From positions 76,779,877-76,843,876 of the forward strand of contig CM040426.1 in assembly GCA_022702705.1 (NCBI GenBank): DNA of 64,000 nt, written 5' to 3'. Numbering within the stretch: position 1 is the stretch's first letter; the number at the start of each line of letters is the position of its first letter. A program made the position numbers and the translations under genes. This document shows, one piece after another, positions 22,801-33,800 of this stretch. A model generated the notes under the pieces. It was given only the letters and a program-made list of their open reading frames with translations, had not been told where the DNA came from and made no database searches. The DNA is from Papilionanthe hookeriana x Papilionanthe teres. Its lineage: Eukaryota > Streptophyta > Magnoliopsida > Asparagales > Orchidaceae.

Positions 22801-24895
22801 CAGATCTTCGCCGCACAAAAGCACAGGCACTACATGCTTTCTCATAAGGTCAACTTGATTTCGAAGTTTAATCCATTGCAATACTTGATGACTCGTCCAA
22901 CACTTTCCGGCGGACTTGCCGGATGGTCGATGATATTATTGCAATTCGATATAACTTTCGTGCCTCCGCGTGCCGTAAAGGGACAAGTCTTAGCGGACTT
23001 CCTCGCAGCACACCCTTTGCGGCCGAATCTCCTCTCAATGACGATCCGCCAGATGAACAAATAATGAACCTAGAAGACCCCGATGATCGACGTTGGGAAT
23101 TGTATTTCGACGGAGCATCTTCGGCACACAAAGACGAAGAATCGCAAGTGATAGTGCCGTAAGGCGGGAATCGGGCTAATCTTTATAACACCGGAGCGGG
23201 GGATGTTAAGATACTCCTACCACTTGACGGAACCGTGTACAAACAACGAAGCGAGAATACGAAGCCCTCATAACGGGATTGGAATTAACCATTCGAATGG
23301 GAATAACGGACATCGACATCTACGGGGATTCGCGGTTAATCATTCAACGGATCGCGGACAATACAGAGTTTTAAAGCCAAGACTCGAACAATACTTCCGG
23401 TATGCCATACGAGTTGTTGGAACGGATTCCAAATGTGACAATCTACAAAATTCCTAGAAAAGAGAATGCTTTAGCGAGATGCTTTAGCCGTCTCGCAAAA
23501 TAATTTGCTGTTTGCAAGATGAATCGGTGGAAGTGTCGGTTCACGGACGTCGGAGTCCTATCACGGCTCGACATAGACATGATACACAAATCGGAAAAAG
23601 GAAAAGAATCGATTGCAGCGAGTGGCGAGAAAACACGAGAAGATTGGCGACGGCCATTGATGAGCTACACCGCAAACGGGAAAGCTACCGGACGATAGGT
23701 CGGCGGCCATCGGATCAAGAAAGAACTCCGTCCTACGCATTAATAAACAACACATTGTACGGAAGGTCTTTTGATCAAATGTGGCTAAGGTGCTAAGCGG
23801 GTCCGAGGCCCGTGAAATCGTTAAAGAGGTGCATTCGGGACTCGTGGCGCTCACCGGTCGGGTCCAAAAATGAAGATGAAAATTAAAAGACTAGGAGTAC
23901 TACGGCCCTCGATGATGACCGACCGCATGAAAATCGCCGAAGAGCTGTCATCAATGCCAAGTGCACGGAGTGGTTCTACACCAACCTCCAAATGTGCTAC
24001 ATCCGACAATTGCGTCGTGGCCATTTGAATGTTGGGGCACAGATATAGTGGGTCCGATAGAACCACCATCTTCGAAAGGACATCGCTTCATTCTTGCGGC
24101 TACGGATTACTTTTCCAAGTGGGCGAAGCGGTTCCACTTAGAGAAGTGAAAGCATACCACGTCTTGCGGTTTTCAAGAACCAAGTTGTCTACCGTTTCGG
24201 AGTGCCGCGCGAGGATCATCTCGGATAATGGGTCGGCATTCGAAGCACGCAAATCAACAATTTTGTCGGGAGACACGGAATCGGCCGGCGATACTCGACA
24301 ATTTACTACCCAAGAGCAAACGGCCTCGGCGAGGCTTTTAATAAAACTCTCGTTCAAATCTTAAAGAAAACCTTGGACGATAATAAGAGAAATTGGCACG
24401 AGAAATTGTTAGAAGCCTTATGGAGCCTCTCGGACAACCTTCGAACTCCTACTCGAAGCTACACCTTACGCTCCGGTGTATGGGTCCGAGGCGAGTGTTA
24501 CCTTTAGAGGTTCGGCTTCCTTCACTCGGAATTGCGAGTTGCAAACAAGATCACGACGAAGAAAACGCCGGACTACGACTCGAAGAATTAGAAAGCTTGG
24601 AAGGGAAAAGACTTGCGGCGCAACGAATTTAGAACTATACCAAGCTAAAATGGTTCGAGCCCATGACAAGCTGGTCCGCCCAAGAACCTTCAAAGTTGGT
24701 GACTTAGTTCTCGTTCTCAAGAGACCTATTCTTGCACACCGCAAGATAGGAGGAAAATTTGAACCCACTTGGGAAGGACCGTTTGTGGTTGAAGCGGTAT
24801 ACTCGGGAGGTTCCTACCGGCTAGTGAATTGCCAGGGAGAACGACATATGCTTCCGATCAACGGACGATACTTGAAAAAGTATTACGCTACCTGA
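19831..24895 (+). pseudogene. pol polyprotein of copy B (PR-RT-RH-aRH-INT), frameshifted
   Basis: It begins with a pre-protease segment (EEITEVNLRSGKVLPPR, then VLAHLRKLPAKPSIYDAL) and the protease frame 20189-20803 with LVDPGASINIM. RT follows at 21660-22364 with YVDD at 22221-22232, RNase H at 22675-22990, the second RNase H at 23070-23515, and integrase at about 23730-24895. Integrase keeps the zinc-site C-x2-C at 23946-23957 and a GPY/F-like C-terminus (WEGPFVVEAVYSGG) at 24770. The frame is broken at many points, several different from those in copy A. No long polyprotein is possible as assembled. Confidence 0.9.
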
Positions 24896-24953
24896 TGTTT
24901 CGAAGGAATGAATTCTTCATCCCTAAGAAACACGGGCGAAGTAATTACTTGTG

Positions 24954-26377
24954 CCTGGAGATGGGGCTTTTGCTGGTGGACACCTTCCCTTGGTCTGGTG
25001 AAGGTGTAGAGCCAATCAATTTGAGAATTGGCTCACTGTGGAGAAGTGTCCTGGTTTTGGGTGGAATTTCGACTCGAAATCGAGCTTACGAGAGGAGAAA
25101 TGGCAGGGGGATTTCACTTGGGGATCAAGTGTTCTAAGAGTGGAGAAGGGTACGGAACAATTTTGGCGAGTTTTGGCAGAGGTTTGTGCTTAGCTCTTCT
25201 CATGGCCGAGAGGGGTGGAGTTTAAATAGGAGAGGGTGGAAGGCCTCTCGGAGGGAGTTAGGGCTTAGGATCGGTTGCTCGGTGAGGAGAAGATCGGCCA
25301 TGGTGACCACTAGGCATGGGGCGGCTCGGCAAGTGAGAATTTCAATGTTGGCTCACATGTGAGCTCTCGGCCATGGTGTTTTCCGGCGGCTCAGTGGCCG
25401 GCAGGCCGAGCGATGGTCACCATCTTGGTCGAGTGGGTCGGGGTGGGGTTTAGTGTAGGCAATTGAGGTTTGACATGTGTAAAGGAGTTTGATTTAAATG
25501 GAATGGGAGAAGGTTCACTTTGGCTTGGTTTGGGTCAACCCACCATTTTGGGCTTGGTGCACCCTTCCAAGCTCGATTTTGAGTGAGGGAATCATTTAGG
25601 TCGGCTTAGAAGGAGTGGTGAAGTCTCCATCCATGATGAGGAGGCTAAACATGGTTTAGTGTGTGACATGATTAAGGTAAAAAGGGTTAAAGGAGGTTTA
25701 AGAAAGAACCCCTCTTCTTGCCATAAATGGACTAATGACAAGTCAAAGCCCTCATGGCTTCATGTGGCTTGAGAATGGCTTGTTCATGGCTTCATTTGGC
25801 TTGGGAAAAGGTTGATTTGTTTCATGAAAAGGGTTTTAGAAATTTTTGACATTTAGGGGGTAATTTGACATGTGGCTTGATTTGGAATGGTTTAATTGAT
25901 GATTTTGAAACTTAGGGGTGATTTTGATCAAATGGATGATGAGGGGAAGTGTCATGTGGGCTTTAGGATGATTTGGGCTTTTAAAATTTAATGAAGATGG
26001 GTTTTTAAGAAGGTTTAAGGGAAGTGGGCTTTTAAGTTTAAGGATGTGTTCATGGATGGGAATTTTTGTAGAAGTTTGGGCCAAATAGTTGTTGGTTTTG
26101 GTTTAGGGATGTTTCATGAATAATTTGAAATAGATTTAAGGTGGTTTGGGTTTGAATTGGGTTGAATTTGGGTTTATTTGGTAAATGGGCCAATGTAGGT
26201 CAAATTGGGCTAACTTGGGCCAATGTTGGGCTAGGGTTGAAATTGATGTAAAATAAATGTTGAGAAATGTTTATGGGAGTGTTTCAAAGAGGTTTTGGCT
26301 TTGGTTGGGTTTTGATTTTGAGGTTTGGGCCTATTTGGGTTAGGTTTGGGTTTAGGTCAAAATTGGGCTTTTTGATT
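24954..26377 (-). mobile_element. Inverted fragment of the A/B LTR
   Basis: This is the reverse complement of about 9990-11421 of the long LTR, including its TATA region. It begins at base 24954, directly after copy B's integrase, and its similarity stops near 26377 (cttttt gatt, then unrelated sequence). Differences from the LTR are largely C/T changes in CCG versus CTG contexts, for example gcaaccgatcc against gcaagctgatcc. It marks a rearrangement, not an ordinary insertion. Confidence 0.93.
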
Positions 26378-27131
26378 AACATGTAAGTACAGTGACTTTT
26401 TTGAAAATGCAGCCTAACCGTTTCGTTCGCGCGTTTTTGAAAATGCTGTCTGCCGCGTTTTGATTTTTTACACCAAAAGCAGGCCGCGGGTCGACCCCCG
26501 TGGTCGACCTACGGGTCGCGTTTCAGGATAAGCTGCTTATCCTGAAATGCACAAGCTGCCCCAAACAGACTTGATCCTATTTGACCGCTTCGCTTTATCC
26601 TGATCAGCTTCTTCACTTGATGTTATTTATCTACTTCTATTAAATATCCAACATGATCTGTTAACATAGGCAATGGAATGCTACATGATGTAAATAGCAA
26701 GTTTTAGATGTTTAATATGTAAATCCTAATGTTTCGAGTACCATCAATGTAAATTCTCCAATAATTAAATATATAGTAAAAGCTATAAAACTGATCACAC
26801 AAAGTATAATCAAGAAATTCATTAATCAAAACACACGTTATATAAGCTAACAATAACACAACAGTGCATTTGTGGCAGCTTGTGTTTATTCAAATAAGTC
26901 ACTTATCTAGAAATGTGGACCACAAGATTTGACACGCATTCCGTGTTTAGTGTACAAAACCAACTGCATTTTCAATAAGCTGCTCGAACACAGTTTCCAT
27001 ACAGTAAGACGGCGTTTTTCAAAACACCGCCGTAGCGGATAAGCTGCCCCAAAACAAAGCCTAAATTAAAAACACAATTTGCTTACAAGAGTAATTAATA
27101 ATTAGCATACAAAAGATACATTAGCTCCTTC
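26378..27131. other. Unassigned stretch with several palindromes
   Basis: No gene is seen. There is a perfect palindrome with 12-bp arms and a 1-nt centre at about 26522-26546, a GTCGAC-rich imperfect palindrome just before it (26489-26519), and an ACGGCG/CGCCGT inverted repeat near 27008-27033. AAGCTGCCCCAAA occurs twice (about 26551 and 27041) and resembles the ends of non-autonomous DNA transposons, but I cannot pair full termini. Confidence 0.4.
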
Positions 27132-27400
27132 ACAATTGTTCTGAAAAATGATGACAATAAAGTAAAATTGGAACGAAAAATGCACGCAGAAAATAAACAC
27201 CAGAGCGACACACAGATTTACGTGGTTCAGCAAATTGCTTACGTCCACGGAGTTGCAGAGAATTTTATTACTTCGAGAATTACACGATCGAGCGCTTCAG
27301 ACATTTACAAGAAAAGCTTCATTTTCTTCTCTCCTTCCTCTCTTTCTATCTTCCTCTCTTCTCTCTGAGAACTTGGTTATGCATCATCCAATAGCAAAGA

Positions 27401-27412
27401 GGCTATTTATAG
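27401..27412 (-). promoter_or_regulatory. TATA box of the copia solo LTR
   Basis: On the minus strand this reads CTATAAATAGCC, placed mid-LTR as expected for a copia promoter. Transcription would run toward lower coordinates. Confidence 0.6.
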
Positions 27413-27420
27413 AATAAAGG

Positions 27421-27500
27421 AGAGCGGTAGGTGGGAGGTAGGTGAGCGGTAGGTGGGAGGTAGGTGAGCGGTGAGGCAGAGTATATGGTAGGTGAGCGGT
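27421..27500. repeat. Short tandem repeats, about 22-bp unit
   Basis: Repeated gagcggtaggtgggaggtag-type units, just over two full copies plus degenerate ones, in the U3 part of the copia solo LTR. Confidence 0.8.
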
Positions 27501-27863
27501 AGGTAGCCCTTAATTAGGAAGCTAACATGTGGTGGACCGGGTCTCCACATTACCCAACAACAATAGCATATAACTTGATCACCACCTAAACATGGGAGCT
27601 TGATTAAATAAACAAGCATGCAAAGACTATAAATTAACATGTATAGAGCAGTATAAGATGGATATTTATGCCCTTAAGCTTCTCAACATGAACCATCCAG
27701 ATCTCACTTCTTTGCCCCGCAAGTTGGCGGGGAAACAATCAATCCTTTCTTCACAGAGAGTAAGAGCAGCTTTACCTTCGTTATCCACAAAGGCACCTCC
27801 CCAAAGGTAAGCATAACAACACATGATGCATCCTCTCAAAGTGCTCCTAGATTGTGATAATTA

Positions 27864-28116
27864 GAGAAATTTACACACATACCACACAATTCTTATGTAT
27901 TTACATATCTAACACCCAAAATTTGATATTTACACTTATAAAACTTTGGTGTCATAAATCGATGCATGAAAATATGTATTTCACTTTTAAAAATGTAGTG
28001 ATGGTGATATTTTTGATGTGATATTAAAAATTTGAGTGGTGTGCATGTAAATATGAACGTTTAGATGTTAGATATGTAAATAGATAAGAATTGTGTGGTA
28101 TGTATGTAAATGCCCC
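27864..28116. mobile_element. MITE, family M1 copy 1 (253 bp)
   Basis: One end reads gagaaatttacacacatacca, the other ...tgtatgtaaatgcccc, forming imperfect terminal inverted repeats. The flanks tgataatta (27855-27863) and taacaatta (28117-28125) match at 7 of 9 positions. The best-preserved copy (60386-60638) has a perfect 9-bp TSD, pointing to a Mutator-like family. Confidence 0.85.
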
Positions 28117-28125
28117 TAACAATTA

Positions 28126-29495
28126 ACACTAACAGCAACTATTGCTAGAACTATACAATCTTCATACAAGTATAACAAAATACAAAGAAATATAAAGAAG
28201 TAACTAAAATATTGAGAGATTTTAAAGGTTTTTATTATTCTCGTTTGCTTTTGGGTTTATGCTGACTTGGTCCTCAAAGTCAACCTAATGAGCAGAAATA
28301 TTTCATCCTGAACCTAGTTGATTGATTGATTGGTTTTCATTTTGTTTATGGGAACTTTGTTTATCTGTGGAATTTGCAGTAACAAGGAGACATGTAGGAA
28401 GAAAAGAAAACAAAATCAATTATGTTTTTATTTTTAATCTTTAAAAATAATAAATGTATAAGAATATCAAATATGTTATTTCTATATTAGAAATTTTAAA
28501 AAATAAAATAAAATTGAAAGCAAAAGCTACCTTCCTTACTTAAATCCAAGAAAAAACTTTAGCTAATTAAATAAAGAACAAATCTTTAGCACACTAAATA
28601 ATGCATCTCCTGTAAAACGTCCTATCAGATGAACAAATCTCATATCTAAAATTTGGCTTAAATCACATACATTCAATAACACAAAAGCTATTTATGAATC
28701 AAGGCTAAATTAGAGATATTCAATGGGTTAAGTATTGGTGTTGTCAAGTTTGGATGTGGCATTTCAATTTCAAAAAAAAACGCAAGTTCTCAAGTACTTC
28801 TGGTGATCCAGATGCAGCATGAAATCACATACTCTACTATTTTTAATTTTTTATGAATTTTAATGGCTATTTGAACCTTAAATAGTTGAGTTCCAGTAGA
28901 TTTTATCTTTGGATTTGTCAACATTCCAATGAAAAGTGAGAAATCTCAAAACTTGTTCAGTTAGAAAATTATTTTTTTAAAGGAAGGGAGATAATTTGAT
29001 TTAGATGTATATATCTTATGAATTTTTGTATATTGTTTTTGTTGACAGTATGATAAATTTGAAGGTTTCAATCTTTTAGCACAAATAAGATCTCCACTAG
29101 TACGAAACAGACATCATAAAAATGCAATATAGTAAAACCATTTTTATAAAAAGAGTTAAAACATTCTACAGTAAAGAAAGCATACCTTATTTTGGGCATA
29201 TAACTTCTTTCCAGTTTGGAGACAACACTAAGCTGATCAGTATAGATTAGCTCTGAGCTAAAATATGGTTGATTTACTTCTTGCTTTATGTTGGGCTTAA
29301 TTCAACTCAGGCTCTGGGTAACCATGGTCCTGTCAATTAAATTTCAGGGCTGAGGTGGAATCAGCGCAGCTCAAGGGAAATTCACTGATGAGTAACATGT
29401 CTGGTCCAAGCGCCAGCCTCTACATGAAATCAATCAAGAAGAAAGGTGAAATTTCGAAGGGATCTTAAAACATCAGTAACAGGAGTGATAATGCG
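28126..29495. other. AT-rich intergenic stretch, nothing recognised
   Basis: No open frame of note, no tRNA-like or repeat structure that I can support. It lies downstream of EFL1. Confidence 0.5.
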
Positions 29496-29785
29496 CAGAC
29501 CAGCTCAAACTCGACTCGCCGCGAGCTTGAGCTCGAGCTTAAATTCGAGCTTACATATTATACGATATTTTTCTTAAGCACAGCCAAACTCAGCTTGAGA
29601 GCTCGTCCGATCAGGTTGATTATAATAAATAATTCATTAATTATCTTATTTTTTGTACAAATTTTCTTTTTTCAATTCCCTAAATTTTAATATATTTTTA
29701 TTAAAAACAAGCTCAAAATCTTTCGAGCCAAACTCAACCTATGCATAACTGTCATGAGCCCGAGTTTGAGCTCAAGTTATAAGAT
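29496..29785. repeat. Probable non-autonomous foldback-type repeat rich in GAGCTCGAG
   Basis: Both ends carry blocks of the type gcttgagctcgagctt (29520-29545) and cgagtttgagctcaag (29760-29778) around an AT-rich centre. Such GAGCTC-rich foldback repeats are common in plants. Exact ends and TSD are not resolved. Confidence 0.4.
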
Positions 29786-29943
29786 CAAGGAAAGCTTGAG
29801 TAATTTATTATTAAAATCAGGTTTGCATCCCATTCATTATCAGAAAAAAAAATACTGCAAATTTGATGCTCGAAGCTATTATCAACATCTTGAATGATGT
29901 TGCTAAATTTCATATACTTAAAATAAAAATTGAAATCCAGCAA

Positions 29944-30283
29944 GCTGATAAACCCATCCAAACTAAAACATGGATAATTTACTTTTGCAACAATAAGTTG
30001 AAAGCAGAATGCAAATATATTTTCACATATTAGTCCCATGGTTTGCATTCAATTAAGCGTTAGAAAAGGTTTTATGATTGCAAGTTCAATTCTCGATAAA
30101 ATCATCAGTGTCATGGCTGATAACCCCATCCCAACTAAAATTTGGGTAATTTATTTTTGCAACCATAAGTTGAAAGCAGAATGCAAATATATTTTCATGT
30201 ATTAGTCCCATGGTTTGCATACAATTAAGCATTAGAAAAGGTTTTATGATTGCAACTTCATCGATATAAACATCAGTATCATG
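29944..30283. repeat. Direct tandem duplication, unit about 170 bp, two copies
   Basis: Unit 1 (29944-30115) and unit 2 (30116-30283) both start gctgataa and share long blocks such as agttgaaagcagaatgcaaa and cccatggtttgcat. A third gctgata follows at 30284. They differ by scattered substitutions and small indels. Confidence 0.9.
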
Positions 30284-30874
30284 GCTGATACAGCAACATA
30301 GTAACCTAAAAAGTTATTATATATGGGTCGTTCAGCTAGACTTCTAAGCCAAGATTTATGGTGCAATCAAATGTGTGGTTTAAAATAAAATTACAAGATA
30401 GCATGTAAACCAAGGGTATTGAACATAGGAGCACATAAGCTATAGCAGTTGAAGACATTCAAAAGTGGATTAACATACCAAAGATCTAATCGACATAAAC
30501 AGCATCAGTGGAATAATAACAACCCAAACATATAAGAAGAAAATAATCATTTTTTCATTAAATAACAGTGAAAAAGACACGAGTTCCAACCTTCCTGACA
30601 AAAAAAAAAACAAAAAAAAAAAAAAACAAAAAAAGGAAAATAAAAATGAATTCACACTTGAGACATTTGGATGGTCCATGTTCAGTGTAATCATATAAAA
30701 AAATTGTTCATTTATGATAACAATATTGCTACACAAATCAACTGATATCAAATACATATTACAGAAAATTAATTTCAGAATCTTCCTAAATTTTGACCTT
30801 TACAGACATAACTCATATCTATATCCTAAAGCGAGAAATAATAAGCCTATGTTTAAAAATACATGCAAAAATGC

Positions 30875-30880
30875 TTTATT
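30875..30880 (-). terminator. Possible polyadenylation signal of EFL1
   Basis: AATAAA on the minus strand, about 20 nt past the stop codon. It is close to the stop, so a signal further downstream may be the one used. Confidence 0.3.
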
Positions 30881-30898
30881 TCAATTCACAACAACCAA

Positions 30899-33800
30899 TC
30901 AAACCTTCCTTGCAAGTGTTCTCTGCTTTGTTGCATGCTGAACAACTTTGTCCTCCACATGAAGGCCTTTCCTTCTCCTCACTGCATCAATAAGCTTTCT
31001 TGCTATGTTGGGAAGAACACTCGAGCCATCTCCATACTCTTCGATCTCTTCCTCCGTTTTTGGAATGAAAAATGGATCTTCTGGAAGCACCTCCCAGTGG
31101 CTGAGAACGAGTAAAGCACTCGCAGCAGCTCCAGTCGATTTCCTAAGCTCATCTGCAAAGCCAAAGCTTTCGGCAACAGGAACATAAGCGTGCACTATAA
31201 AAAGCGGGGAGCCTTCTTGCATCTCTTCTTTCAAAACCTTAGATCGCCTCCTGGAAAGAACCGCATACATTTTCTTCAAGAAATCTCCTGGTGTGTTCAA
31301 CTCACAGAAGTACATTGCTTCTGCTAGCCTTGGCTTGCTTTGAAGCACAGCTGACCTACATGCATCCTTCACGGCAGTCATAACTTGCCCACTGAGAATT
31401 CCATATTGGTCTAGCGGATCCTTTGTCTCCAAATTGTCTGGAAAAATGTAAGAGTTGACCAAAAAGGCTAATCCCCACATAGGTTCATCACACAGAGGCC
31501 CTGCAGATGTGGCTAATTGAAAACCTGCAACAATGCTGTTTTTTAGGGCCTCTGCTTCCATTTTTATGGAACTGGGTATCTCTGATGTTTCTCCATTATC
31601 CGTGTCTATAATTTCATCAGAACCAGAAATCTCTAAAAATCCTAGTTTCTCAGACACATCATATGAACCATGAATGAGAAAACCACGCTCGCCACTGCTT
31701 GCATGAATAACTTCAGTGGTTTTAGAATCTGGAACTAGAAGAATGTTTGGTCCAACCTGCCTAGGCCCAAGTGACCAGATTCTTTGAAGAAAACTACTGC
31801 AAAGCTGCTTATTTTTCTCAAACTTATCATTATCACTCTTGTCAGAATGAAACTCAAATTCGCTCTCCAGTGAATCAATCAAGCGCTTCCTAAGAACTGC
31901 TACAGGATCACCGTCAAAATGAGTAACATAGCCCAATCTTCCATTTTTCTTGACGGGTCTCCCTTCTATTATATCAGCTAGGATTTCAGCACTTTCCTCG
32001 AGCACTTTAGTTAAAGCATTGGGAATTCTTGCGACTTGAACTCTAACCATACACCTCCCATTCGAAGTAACTTTCTCAACATATTGAGCACTGCTGGGAG
32101 TAATCTTTAGAGTGTCTAAGAATGAAAAGCCTTCTCCTCCTTCGATTGTCTCTTTATACGAGACCAGTGGAGGTGAAACCTCTAGGCTAACCTTAGCAAA
32201 TCGCTCTTTTAAATCTTTTATACACCTCTCCAGATGGACCTCTCCCGCAGCTGCAAGCACCTGTTCCCCTCTGGAAGAAACTGTAACTTCAACAAAAGGA
32301 TCTGCTCGGTTAAGAAGTCTCAGTCCTCTCATAAGTGCACCCATATTAGCTGGATCAGATGGTTCAATGGCCACTCTGAGAGTTGGTGCCACTTGAAACA
32401 TCATACTGGAAAAAGGCCAGCAATTCCTTGAGGTGGATAGAGTTGCACTCTTCAGGATATACTGCCCCAAGCCCTGAATAGCCACTAAATTCCCCGCACT
32501 AGCACAAGATACAGGTTTCAGACCTTGGCCCATCATCAGATACAGGTGCTGAACCTCAGCATCCTGCAGATGCTTTTGTAAAAAATCTACTTTTAATGGA
32601 TCAAACAGAGCTGAAAGAACAAAAACCTTCTGACCACAGTTAAGCACACCACTAAAAATCCTTGCAAAAGCCAGGAAGAACTCTTCCGACTCACCACCAA
32701 CAACTTCGCCAGACAAAGCATGATTCAACTTCTCCCCATTAGGTCCTTTTTGAGGGATCATTTTTGCAGGAACAGCAAACATCTTTGAAACAAAGACCAC
32801 ACAAGGAGCCTCTGGACTAGAATCACAAACCTCAACACACTGCCTAACATGCTCCGCCTCAGCAACAACCTGTGAGTAATGTCCACTAACATCAACATCC
32901 ACTTCTCTTTTGGGCAGCAATCGAGATATCCTTAAAGACTGGGCTGAGATAGGATCAGGCATCCATTTGATCACCATTGATAGAACTGCGTCAGAGAGTG
33001 GAAGCCAACGCCTCATCACAGCCTGCAGCACAGCCTTTGTGTCCTTGTTCTGCATTTCGCGTTGAGGAACTGATAAATTGAAGGTTTTGATAACTTTCTG
33101 GAACATTTCTTTATCTCCATTCACATCCAAAGCAGCCTGATAAACCTGCCACAAAGGCTTAAGCACAAACTGGACAAACATCGGTTGTGGATCCCTGCTG
33201 AAACCCTCCATCCCTTTCTTCCCAACAATCATCATCTTCTTAGTGTTGAAATACCTCGGACCCCAAAATCCTTTCTTCAGGGCTGCCATGCTTGCACCGA
33301 GCTTAGAAGCATAGAACTCTGCAAACTGTTCGACGCAAAACCCCCATCCGTCCAATGCACACGCGAACGCCACGTTCCCCTTCTGGGGCTGAAAAGTGTC
33401 CTCTTCGTCATCCTCGACAAGCTCGTGATCGTACTCACCATCGCCATCTTCTGAGGCGCCTGCCAGTAAGGAATCGACATCTGAAAGATACTTCTCCGAC
33501 TTATAGGCGGAAACGATACCATTTACCTCGTGGACAATACGCAGCAGGCGGGTGTAGGCCTCCATAGGGGTAAGCTTGAGCTCGGTGATGAGACGATCGA
33601 TCTTGTTGAGAACAAGGCAGGGGGTGAGCTTTTCAACCCAGGATTGGCGAAGAACGGCGTGGGTCTGAATGTGAACACCTTCGACGGCATCAACGAGAAT
33701 GAGGGCACCGTCGGAAAGGCGAGCTGCGGTGGAAACCTCACTGCAAAAGTCCATGTGACCGGGTGAATCGATGAGGTTGATGGAGTGGTCGCGGAAATGC

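Larger units (their letters stand above)
16067..24953 (+). mobile_element. Tat-lineage Ty3/gypsy retrotransposon, copy B internal region (3' truncated)
   Basis: Runs from the PBS through a leader ORF, gag and pol to the end of integrase. From 20285 on it matches copy A almost base for base (4669 versus 4667 bp). It ends at acttgtg (24953), where copy A continues into the ALKBH region but copy B joins an inverted LTR piece. It therefore has no 3' UTR, ALKBH gene or own 3' LTR. Small indels interrupt all reading frames. Confidence 0.92.
27137..27559 (-). mobile_element. Ty1/copia-type solo LTR, 423 bp
   Basis: Flanked by a perfect 5-bp TSD, ACAAT (27132-27136 and 27560-27564). The ends read TGTT...AACA. 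Reversed, it starts TGTTGGGTAATGTGGAG. It includes gatttacgtggttcagcaa and cgtccacgg blocks (27215-27250), characteristic of the downstream part of many plant copia LTRs. No internal region is attached, so an LTR-LTR recombination product is inferred. Confidence 0.9.
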
